A stretch of DNA of 64,000 nucleotides. Origin: Rufibacter psychrotolerans. Lineage in GTDB: Bacteria > Bacteroidota > Bacteroidia > Cytophagales > Hymenobacteraceae. Made by a program: the position numbers and the translations under genes. The stretch is from contig NZ_JAFFJV010000023.1 in the NCBI RefSeq assembly GCF_016924645.1, forward strand, positions 1 through 64,000, written 5' to 3'. Below the pieces are notes generated by a model that did not search any database, had not been told where the DNA came from, and saw only the letters and a list, made by a program, of their open reading frames with translations. Shown piece after piece: positions 35,666 through 44,700 of the stretch; the first letter of the stretch is position 1, and each line of letters opens with the position of its first letter.

Positions 35666-37345
35666 CTACAGCACCGTATGCCAGTTGCACAGGTACCGGA
35701 TCATGAACCGCTGCCCGTTGCCGAAGAGAAAATCCTGGATCACCTGTTCCAGGAACGCCCGGTTCACCGTACCGTTGGGGTTGTAGCGCAGGGCTTTCAC
35801 CTCGGGGTTTGGCAGGAGGTATTTATCGGCCTGGGGCAGATAGACCATCAACTGGCCCCTGAGCCTGCCCAGCTGCGTCACGTCTTCGCACCCGTTGATG
35901 GGATTGATGAGCCCATCAAAGTCTGAGCCGATGCAGAGGTGGTTCCAGGGCGAGGTGCCTTCCACCCAGTTCAAGTTGGCATAGCCCACCCGCGCCGCGT
36001 GGACCAGGTGCAGGCAAAGCAGCATCACGTGGCGCTCCTGCTTGGAGGGCGTCAGGCTCTTCCGGGGCTCGGCCCGTTCCTCGCCGGGCAGTTTTCCGTC
36101 CCTAAACATCCGCTCCCACTCGGCCCGGGCCACAAACTCGCCCTCGTAGTACCGGTCGCGTGCGCTGTCCACCGCCGGGTTGGAGGCGCCCAAAATGCGC
36201 TGGTCCAGGCTGATGCCCATCATGCCCCCCGACTGCATGATCTCCACAATCTCCTCGTCAAACAGATTGATGGTCCACGGATTGGCAAAAAGCCCGCGGT
36301 TGATGAGGTCATTGGTCCGCCCTATTTTCCGGTTCTCCGGCTCCACCAGGCTGATAGGCACCCCCGCCACCACCGAATGCGAGGACCGAAACTGCTTCCG
36401 CTCCAGGTAATCGGCCACGGTGGTGAAGGTAAACCCGGTGTGCGACGAGATAATAGGCAGGCGCTCGGCGGCCGGGTACTGAACCAGCAGCTTTTCGCGG
36501 TACTGGTAGAAATCCAGCCGGGTGTACAGGCTCATGTGTTTCACATCCAGGAGAATGGGCTTGGCTGCGTGGGTCAGGGCCTGGGTGATGACCTTTTTCC
36601 CCAGCTCGGTGAGGCCCAGCCCCAGTTTGGGCATGAAGTCTTCGCTATGGAACGCCAGCTGCGACATCTTGTTCAACCCTTGCGCGAACCCACCCAGGGG
36701 CTGCTCTGGAATGTAACTCAGGTGGCACAGGTTCAGGCTGATAAAGTCAATGTCGGTGCGGTCCTGGATTTCACGCAGCTGCACCTCCGGGTTGCGGGAC
36801 AGCGCGCCTTTCCGGATGGGCACGTCGGAGAGGTTGTGGCCGCCTTCCATGGAAAAAGCCAGCCATTTGGTGCCGTTTGCGGCCAAACCCGTTTCAATTT
36901 CCTGCGGCGTTTTGCCGGTCCAGTCCTCCCGTTTTAAGAACCTGATGCCGTATCTCTCCTTCAGTTCCGCCTCTTGCTTCAGGTGAAAGTCCACCTGGTT
37001 TTTGAACTCCTGGTAATAGGAAACCTGGCTCCTTCTGGTTTGCTCAAAAATGGAGAATTTCAGCGGCAAAACGCCCGATAGGTCCACGCCCGCCACCTGC
37101 AGAATGCGGTTGGCAAAGGCGTGCTCCACGCTCAGGATGCCCGTTACACCCAACGCCAGCGCACTGTTCTTCACTTTGCCCGGCGAGGACTGGCTGTCAA
37201 AGGGCCCGCCCAGCACATCGTTCAACAGATTGGCGACGCCGGTAGTTTTCAGGTCCTCGTTCAGGTCCAGTTCGCCCCGTTGGAGGTCTACGCCAATGTA
37301 GTGTTTGAACAGCAGATGGAAATGAAAGTCGAATAGCTTCTCCAT
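35666..37345 (-). CDS. Membrane-dipeptidase-like (M19) amidohydrolase
   Basis: This encodes a 559-residue protein of the M19/renal dipeptidase group, zinc enzymes that split dipeptides. Seen are the N-terminal metal motif FDFHFHLLF, a mid-chain ISSHTGF segment, MMGISLDQRIL, and C-terminal LCIGSDFDGLINPI. It is longer than classical M19 enzymes because of insertions. There is no clear signal peptide. It starts six bases after the double-protease gene, so it belongs to the injection-system operon and may modify peptidoglycan peptides or act as cargo. Confidence 0.75.
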   Translation of the reverse strand: MEKLFDFHFHLLFKHYIGVDLQRGELDLNEDLKTTGVANLLNDVLGGPFDSQSSPGKVKNSALALGVTGILSVEHAFANRILQVAGVDLSGVLPLKFSIFEQTRRSQVSYYQEFKNQVDFHLKQEAELKERYGIRFLKREDWTGKTPQEIETGLAANGTKWLAFSMEGGHNLSDVPIRKGALSRNPEVQLREIQDRTDIDFISLNLCHLSYIPEQPLGGFAQGLNKMSQLAFHSEDFMPKLGLGLTELGKKVITQALTHAAKPILLDVKHMSLYTRLDFYQYREKLLVQYPAAERLPIISSHTGFTFTTVADYLERKQFRSSHSVVAGVPISLVEPENRKIGRTNDLINRGLFANPWTINLFDEEIVEIMQSGGMMGISLDQRILGASNPAVDSARDRYYEGEFVARAEWERMFRDGKLPGEERAEPRKSLTPSKQERHVMLLCLHLVHAARVGYANLNWVEGTSPWNHLCIGSDFDGLINPINGCEDVTQLGRLRGQLMVYLPQADKYLLPNPEVKALRYNPNGTVNRAFLEQVIQDFLFGNGQRFMIRYLCNWHTVL

Positions 37346-37351
37346 GGGCCT

Positions 37352-40171
37352 CTATTTAGCGGATGAAAGGATTAGTTCATGGAGAAACTGGTAGCGCTCC
37401 AGCGAAGTGGGTGCCCCCACAGCCTCCTCTGACTCCACGGACCGAAACCCTGCAGGAAACAGAGTCTTCTCCAGCTCCTGCGAGAACTCAGACAAACCTG
37501 CTTCCTCCCCCATCAACGCTTCCTGGTTTCCGCGCCGCACCCCGAAGATCCAGCCGTGCACCCTGTTCCAATAGGTTTTCACCAGTTCCTGGTAGCCCTG
37601 CAGCGAGGCAAAGAAGGCGTGCTCGTTCCAGCTGTTGTAGGCGTATTCCAGCTCTTCCGGCGGCAGAGGCTGAGTGGCCAAGAGCGTCTCCATGTCCAGG
37701 ATTCCGGCCCCGAAGCCTTTCCGGGGCAATCGGTTTTTCCTGCGGGCCGAACTTTTCAGCGCCTGCCGGAAAGCCTCCACCCTTCGCCAGCCGGCATAGG
37801 CGGGGGAGTTGAGGGTATCCTGGTAAGCGGCGAGCCAGTACGCGGCGGCGGCGGCAACGTGCGGGGTGGCGTAACTGGTGCCGTTCCCGTAGGCGAACGC
37901 CTCCTGCAAGGGGTCTCCCAACCGGTTTTCTTTCCAGATGGGTACGTAAACAGCCTCGCCGGGCGCGGTGATATCTACCCGGTCACCCCGGCTGGAGCCG
38001 GCCCAGTCGCGGTCCAGCGGATTGGAGGCCGCTACCGAGATAGCTCCTGGAAAAACCGCCGGCGCCACCACGGCCTGCACCACGTTGCCCGCGGCACAAC
38101 ACCAGATCACGCCTTTGTCATAGGCCTTTTTCGCCATCTGGGCCGTGCCTGTGGTGGGCGGCAGCCCCATGCTCATGGTAATCACGTCAAATCCCTGGCT
38201 GATGGCCCGGTCCAGCGCCGCCGCCAACTGCTGCTGCCGGTCCAGGATGATGACCGAATCGGCGATGCGGTACGGGACCAGTTTAGCGCCCGAGCGGGTC
38301 AAAAGGCCCACGTTCCCTTCCTGGGGAATGAGCGTGTTTTCCCGCCCAATCAAGAGGCTGCCGGTTCGGGTGCCGTGCCCCGGAAACTTCCCGAAACCCT
38401 GGGTCAGTTGGTCCAGCGCATCGGTTTCCCGGGAAGCCTCCACAAAGTTGACATCTAACTCAAAGTCAAAACCGCCCTGCACTTTGCGATGACGGGAGTA
38501 GCCGGTGTCAAACTGCACCACCCTGATTCCCTTCTCCACCGGCAGCCGCAGGTTCTGCGCCGTGAGCGCCTGGTCAAACCCGGTGGCGGCCCAATTCCAT
38601 TTCCTGAATTCCAGCGGCGTTTTGTCTTTGACATAGTCGCTTTGCCGGTTCGCCTTCAGGAAATCGGCCTCCTCTACGGTGTCAGACTTCAACGTTTTAC
38701 TCCCCGTGGACTCCAGCACGGAACTGGTTTCACCGGAGCCCAACACCAGATTGGGGTCGGCGTTCAGGCGCAGCGGCATATCCACCTCGGCGGTTAAAAT
38801 CTGGGGGAACGAAACAAGTTTCTGGGCCTCTTCCTGCGGATTGTCTTGGAAGGAAACCTGCAGGTGAAATAACTCTACCTCGCCTTCCGTGGCCGAGGCG
38901 GGCATGGACAACTGCAGGACTACCCCAGCGCCGTACCGCTGCAACAGGAAAGCTTCCAGCTGTTCAATGGTTTCTGGTTTGTTTAGGGCCGAAATCAGAA
39001 AATCAGCCGTTTTTCGGGAGGGGGTGGTTTCTGGGGAGGTGGGTGCTTTGGGCTCAGGGGCGGTGGTTTTAGGTGTAAAGCTTGAGTCCGATGCATTTCC
39101 GGAAGAAACCAACAGCGAAGCCAATGCCGGTGAAGGGGAACTCCCGGCGGTGGCTTTTCTGATCTCCTGGGCCACGGCCTGGGTTTTGGTCAGGAGCGTC
39201 TTGCGGCCGTTTTCCATGGTGGGGGGCAAAACCGCCTCAGCAACGGCTTTCACAATCCGGCTGATTTTGATGCCCTCGTTCCCAAGCCAGGCGATTTCCC
39301 CGTCGGGGGTGGTGGGCGACGCCACGGCTCCGGTTTTGGTGAGCACGCGGTTCTGGCTGTCGGTGCGGGGCAGGCCCGAATGGTGCAACGCGATCACCTC
39401 ACAGGTGCCCAGGCCCACCACCATGGAGCCCGACGAGCCCGGCAGCGTATCTGATTCATAGACCAGCCGGGTGCCGGTCTCGGAGAAGAAGGCAATGTCT
39501 TTCAGGACGATCTTTTTGGGCAAACCCTTGGGGTGCTGGATGATCACGCAGCCTTCGCCCTTAATGATTTTGCCCAGGTTGCCGTCCAGGAACACCGGCG
39601 GAAAGCTGCTCAGGTTCTCCCCCGCCTCGCCCGTCCGTTCCACGCCAATGAGGGTGAAATCCAAACCCGAGTGGGGCTCCCCCGCTTGTTCGGTTAAAGT
39701 GGAGGTCAGGAAGAATTTGCCGGGATTTAACCGGAAACAGGCCGAGTCTTTAGGCACCTGGTTCGCGTCCAGCTCATAGTTGAACTCGGCCAGCAGGTCT
39801 TTGGCCGCGGCTGCGGTCTCCAGCACGTGGTGGTTGGTGAGCAGAATGTCCTCGGCCACCAGAAAACCGGTCCCCACGGGATTGCCCTTGTGCAGAAGGC
39901 GGCACACGGCCCGCGCCATCTCAGACAGTTTGTCCAGCACGAATTTGTCCTGGAAATTGGCGTGCTCCATGACCCGCTCCAGCGCCTGGGGCATTGATTC
40001 TCCCTCGCGGGCGATGCGGTACTGCACCCGGGTGAGGTCATCTTCCATGCTGACCAGCGGAATCTTGCCCTCTTTCACCAGCGCCAGCTTGCGGGCGCCT
40101 TCCTCAAACTTTGGCTCTTTGCTGCCGTACCGGCAGGCCACTTCTTGAATTACTTCCCAGTGGGTGATCAT
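37352..40171 (-). CDS. Double serine protease: trypsin-like plus subtilisin-like domains
   Basis: This encodes a 939-residue protein with two complete serine-protease active sites. Residues about 85-260 are a trypsin-like domain (His115 in LLTNHHV, Asp171 in LDFTLIG, Ser247 in GSSGSM). Residues about 545-860 are a subtilisin-like S8 domain (Asp555 in QFDTGYS, His599 in GHGTRTG, Asn696 in CCAAGN, Ser766 in GTSYATPHVAA). Between them is a Pro/Ser/Thr-rich linker and an alpha/beta segment. There is no signal peptide. Its place between the AAA+ ATPase and a dipeptidase in the eCIS operon suggests cargo or a processing/release protease, which is inference. Confidence 0.85.
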   Translation of the reverse strand: MITHWEVIQEVACRYGSKEPKFEEGARKLALVKEGKIPLVSMEDDLTRVQYRIAREGESMPQALERVMEHANFQDKFVLDKLSEMARAVCRLLHKGNPVGTGFLVAEDILLTNHHVLETAAAAKDLLAEFNYELDANQVPKDSACFRLNPGKFFLTSTLTEQAGEPHSGLDFTLIGVERTGEAGENLSSFPPVFLDGNLGKIIKGEGCVIIQHPKGLPKKIVLKDIAFFSETGTRLVYESDTLPGSSGSMVVGLGTCEVIALHHSGLPRTDSQNRVLTKTGAVASPTTPDGEIAWLGNEGIKISRIVKAVAEAVLPPTMENGRKTLLTKTQAVAQEIRKATAGSSPSPALASLLVSSGNASDSSFTPKTTAPEPKAPTSPETTPSRKTADFLISALNKPETIEQLEAFLLQRYGAGVVLQLSMPASATEGEVELFHLQVSFQDNPQEEAQKLVSFPQILTAEVDMPLRLNADPNLVLGSGETSSVLESTGSKTLKSDTVEEADFLKANRQSDYVKDKTPLEFRKWNWAATGFDQALTAQNLRLPVEKGIRVVQFDTGYSRHRKVQGGFDFELDVNFVEASRETDALDQLTQGFGKFPGHGTRTGSLLIGRENTLIPQEGNVGLLTRSGAKLVPYRIADSVIILDRQQQLAAALDRAISQGFDVITMSMGLPPTTGTAQMAKKAYDKGVIWCCAAGNVVQAVVAPAVFPGAISVAASNPLDRDWAGSSRGDRVDITAPGEAVYVPIWKENRLGDPLQEAFAYGNGTSYATPHVAAAAAYWLAAYQDTLNSPAYAGWRRVEAFRQALKSSARRKNRLPRKGFGAGILDMETLLATQPLPPEELEYAYNSWNEHAFFASLQGYQELVKTYWNRVHGWIFGVRRGNQEALMGEEAGLSEFSQELEKTLFPAGFRSVESEEAVGAPTSLERYQFLHELILSSAK

Positions 40172-40365
40172 GGTGTACCAGGTTAAGCGTCTGAAACAAC
40201 CCGAGCGCTTAAGGCACGCTTTCGGGAAAATGCACTGAAAATGGCAATGGACTCAAGCGAAGAAAAGACTGGCGGCTGCCTTCCATTAAGATACAGAAAG
40301 TTCTGTCAATCAGGCAAGTTCAAGCACAGAAAGTTGATTCTGGTGAGAAAGCCATCCCGCTGGGT

Positions 40366-41688
40366 CTAGCCCATTTTACCCTCCTTCTCCAGCTCTTTTC
40401 TGATGCCCGCCAGCAGGCCCTCCTCGGTGAGGGTATTCCGTTTCTGGGCCAGCGCCTCCAGGCACACCCGCTGCACCACGTTGAGGATGCCGGCCCCGGT
40501 GAGTTCGTACTTCTGGGCGATGCTTTCCAGTTCCACCTGTTTGGCCAGTTTGAGTTGCTTGGGTAGCGAGTTCTTCCAGATGACCAGGCGCTCCGCCGCC
40601 GAGGGTTTGGGAAAATGTATGACGGAGTGGAAGCGCCGCAGAAAGGCCTCGTCCAGGTTGCTTTTCATGTTGGAGGCCAGAATCACCACGCCCGCGTATG
40701 TTTCAATGCGCTGCAACAGATAGGAGACTTCCTGGTTGGCGTACCTGTCAAGGGCATCGCGCACGTTGGTGCGTTTGCCAAAGAGGGCATCGGCCTCGTC
40801 AAAGAACAAGATCCACTTTTTGTGCTGGGCTTTGTCAAAGATGCGGGCCAGGTTCTTCTCGGTCTCCCCAATGTACTTAGACACCATCTGCGAGAGGTCT
40901 ATCCGGAAAACGTCCAGCCCGGTATGTTTGCCCAGCAAGGTGGCGGTGAGCGTTTTACCGGTGCCGGGCGGACCGTAGAAGAGCGTGCGGTAACCGGGTT
41001 TGATCTTTTTGCGCATGCCCCATGAGTACAACAGGGTGTCATTGTGCTGCAGCCACGTAAGGATTTCCTGGACCTGACAACGCGTATGTTCATTGAGGAT
41101 AAGGTCGGTCCAGTCTTGCTCGGTGGTGAGTAGTTCGGCGGCAAACTCGGTGGAGAACCGGGGCGGAGAAACTTTGCCCAGGGTGAGTTGTTCCACCACT
41201 TCCTCGTCCAGCAGCAGGCGGCCGCTCATGACCGGTTCGCCGGGTTTCACCGCCTCCAGCCGCAGGAAACCGTTTTGCCCCAGTGGCCCGGTATGGCTTA
41301 GGAGTTCCTGCACTTTCAGGCGTTTCTCCACGTTCTCGCCGGCCAGCACAAACAAGGCCGTTTCGCCGGTGGGCAGGATGCCGCGGTGGTTGGTGCCTTT
41401 CACGCCCCCAAATTCGGGGAAATCGCCACCGTCGGGCAGAAAATTTAGGATGATGTTGGTGTAGAAGCCGGGGTTCAGGTGCGGCGCCAGGGCTAGCAGC
41501 ACTATCAGGAGCTCCTCGTCTTTCAGGGCCGTTTTCCTGAAAACACGCTGAAAACAATCGGCCTGCAACAGAGCCCGCAGTTGGGCTTTGTCATACAGGA
41601 GTTCGCCGTTGACACTGCCGGTGAAGTGGCGCAGCCGGTGGTCAATGACCAGGGACGTGAAATCCAGGAGCTGTTGGTGAAATCCCAC
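40366..41688 (-). CDS. eCIS AAA+ ATPase (Afp15-like)
   Basis: This encodes a 440-residue AAA+ ATPase of the type found in nearly all extracellular contractile injection systems, where it assists particle assembly or cargo loading. Walker A GPPGTGKT is at 239-246, Walker B ILFFDEAD at about 293-300, followed by sensor and arginine-finger-region sequences. The start codon is GTG at 41688, and no nearby ATG is available. Residues 46-56 (FQRVFRKTALK) come from an in-frame dispersed palindrome. It follows the large DUF4157 gene by 59 bases. Confidence 0.9.
   Translation of the reverse strand: MGFHQQLLDFTSLVIDHRLRHFTGSVNGELLYDKAQLRALLQADCFQRVFRKTALKDEELLIVLLALAPHLNPGFYTNIILNFLPDGGDFPEFGGVKGTNHRGILPTGETALFVLAGENVEKRLKVQELLSHTGPLGQNGFLRLEAVKPGEPVMSGRLLLDEEVVEQLTLGKVSPPRFSTEFAAELLTTEQDWTDLILNEHTRCQVQEILTWLQHNDTLLYSWGMRKKIKPGYRTLFYGPPGTGKTLTATLLGKHTGLDVFRIDLSQMVSKYIGETEKNLARIFDKAQHKKWILFFDEADALFGKRTNVRDALDRYANQEVSYLLQRIETYAGVVILASNMKSNLDEAFLRRFHSVIHFPKPSAAERLVIWKNSLPKQLKLAKQVELESIAQKYELTGAGILNVVQRVCLEALAQKRNTLTEEGLLAGIRKELEKEGKMG
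41521..41555. repeat. Dispersed palindrome inside the eCIS ATPase gene
   Basis: Arms TTTCAGGGCCGTTTTC and GAAAACACGCTGAAAAC match the consensus closely. It is translated as FQRVFRKTALK. Confidence 0.65.
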
Positions 41689-41747
41689 GGGTAGCGGTTG
41701 GTTTAGGTCACAGGTACGGGAGAGTCTGTTTTGCGGAAACGCAGCTT

Positions 41748-44700
41748 TTATTCCTGAGATTGCTGCATCACGTGGGTCAGTTCATGCACCAGCAGTTGGC
41801 GGCCGGCTTGGGTATGGGGAGCATATTGCCCCTGGTTGAAGTAAATGTCTTGCCCATGGGTGAAAGCCAGGGCATTCAGCTCCTCGGCCAGGGCGGCCGC
41901 CTCGGCATCGGTGTGGAGGCGCACCGCCGAGAAGTCAAACCGCATCTTTTGGTTCAGCTCCTGCAACAGCGCGGGCGGCAGGGCGAAGCCTTTCCCCTTG
42001 GAAGCCAGCAGCTTTTGCTCCACCTCCGGCGAGGCCACCTTCCCGTTTTCGGGCTCTTTTGCCTGAATCTGCCGCAAAACGGATTTCTCTTTCCGCCGAA
42101 TGGTTTGCTTCTGCACGGGTTTCTCTTTCTCCTTCTCGGGCTTTTCCGCTTTCTGCAACTCATCGGGTTTGCATTTTGTCTGCAGTTTCTGCTCGTCTTC
42201 TTTGCCCTTGGTTTGCACGGTGTCTTCGTCGCGCTTGGTGCTTTCCGGCGGCATCTGGTTTTTCTGTTCTTCCTCGGCGGCTTTCCGCACCGTTTCCTTT
42301 TTCCGCTGGATACCCGATTTGGTCACGAAGGGATGCGCGCTGTCCTGGGACTTTCCCTTGCCCCCGAAAAAGGGCTGCTGGTCTTTGAGGTTGGGCTTGG
42401 CTCGCCGCGAATAAACTCTCATATCGTCTGAAATGAAGGATGGGGCAATACGGCTCTGCGCATAAGGCGAGTTTCCCGCGAGACCGATGGGGAAACCAAA
42501 GGGAGATCCAGAACGCGGTGTTTTATCACCGCCGAAGGAATCAGAAAATATGCTATTCGGCTCGCCTGCCTCGTCAAGCACCGGCATCAGTTCACGGTCT
42601 AGGTCCAAAGGCTCTTCCTCTGAGTCGGGAAAATCTCCTTCGTTTGCATGTGAGGGCTGGGGTATGAACCAGGCAGTTTCGTGTACTTCAAGGTTAGAAT
42701 AATCTTCCTCTAAACTAACGATTTCGGGGGATTGTTTTTGGGGTATTTTGGCGAAAACGGGCCTAAAATAGGCGCTGTCGTTGTCCGGTTCTTCTTTGGG
42801 TATGGGTTTCCGGCGGAGGCTTTTGGGTTTGGGGTTCACCGGGGTTGAGGTTTGGTTCTGGGGCGGGGCGCTGCTCATGGAGGCGTTGGAGGCGGGTAAA
42901 CTGGCCTGGGCTTTTTTCGCCTGGTCTTCCTTGGTCAGTTCGACTTTGAACGCATCCACATCGGCTTGGGTGACATACTGATGCCACATGGTAAACAGAT
43001 CCACGAAGGAGAGCTTGTTAGCCAGCGGCGTTTTAAATCCCCGGATGGCGGCCTTCTCCTGCTCAAACTGCTCGTACTCCAGGGCGCGCGATTCCTCCTG
43101 TATGGTTTTCACCACAAATTCCTGCAGGTCCGGCGATTTGGCGTACTTCTTCTTCATTTTGTTTGTGTACTGCGTGGGCGTCATCTCCTTCTGGGTCTCG
43201 GGGTTGCGCAGGTCGCTTTTAATGGTTTCCCTGATCTGCCGCTTTTTCTCCTCCAGCTTTTTCTCGGCCTCGCCGTTGATGGCACTGTTCAGGATTTCCT
43301 TCCCCTGATCGCCGGAGAAATTAGGTTTTTCCAAGTTCATGTCTTTCACCTCGGGCAGAATGAGGGAGTTGTCTTCTTTGAACTTGATGGGAAAATCAAG
43401 TTTCAACCCCAGGTTCCCCATGCCCAATTGTTTTTCGGCTAGAATCCACTTATGGTAATACAGGTTCACAGAAGTGATCCAAAGGTCCAGGTCTACGCTT
43501 ATATAGCCGGTGAGCCGAAAAATAGCTTTCGGGGTTACATTCATGAAAGCCCGCACTTCTTTCAAAAGAAGGCCTTTTTCCATGCTCCAACCCGCGCTCA
43601 CTCCCCCGCCGGCTTCGGCCTTCAGCCCTAAGCCAGCCTCACCGCCAATGCCCCCCGTTAATTTAGCAATCAAGACCCGCGCTTCCAGCCCGGCCTCAAC
43701 CGTCATGTACACTTCGGCGCTGGCCATGGATCCAACTGATCCGGAAATATCCAGTGTTACCTTTTCTATTTCATTGATGTTGATCTCCTTGAACCCCACT
43801 TTTAGTTCTTTCAGCACCAGAGGATCCCATTCAAACTTGAAATATACGCCACCGGTAATGAACGCCGATACACTCATACCCGGAATACCGACCAGGGGGA
43901 TGGTTACCTTGGGGAAGGGAAATAATTCTTTGTTGAAATGATATCCCTCCCCAAAGGGTTTGAGGTCTTTCACCACCACCTCGCCGGCCACCAGTACCTG
44001 TTTCTCGGGGGTGAGGCGTACCTGCACCTCGCCGGTAATGTCCTTGAACAGTTTTACCTTGAGTTTTCCGTAGCCAAACACCACCACCGCCCCGGCCTGG
44101 TCGGGTTCGCCCTGCGGCTCCCCTTTCTCATTGACGGTTTTGTTGGTGACGCCCACCTCCAGCCCTCCGTCAAAGCGGCCTTTTGTATAGTTGACGGTGG
44201 CCCGCACGTCAAAAACGCCGTCAAAATAGGACACCGTGAGTTTGGGACTCAGGTTGGGAACGTTGGGCAGGTCTGGCTCGGCCTCGCCTTTCACGCCCAG
44301 TTTGAGGTCTTCGCCCTTCTTCGCCATCATGGTGACTTCCACGGAACCGCTTTTGAGGCCGGGCAGGGCTTTCAGGCTGACGCTGGCCAGGAACTTGAAC
44401 TCGCCGGTGTCGTTGAACTGGGCCGCCAGTTTCACGGTGTCTATCCCGGGTACGGTCAGTTTGGCGTCGCCCTCGGCGGAGAACACGTCTTTGGTGTAGC
44501 TTACTTTCAGGCCTGCGCTCTTGAGGCCTTTCACGGCATCGGGTTTCACTTGCAGGTCGCCGCCAATGCTCCAGTCGCCGTTGTCGTAACTTATTTTGAT
44601 GTCGGCCTTGCTGAACCAGCGGGAATCAAAGCTGAAGGTGCCGTCAAAGCCCACGGTTTTGCCCACCTTGGCGAAAATATCGCCCCGGCCCAGGTTCTCA

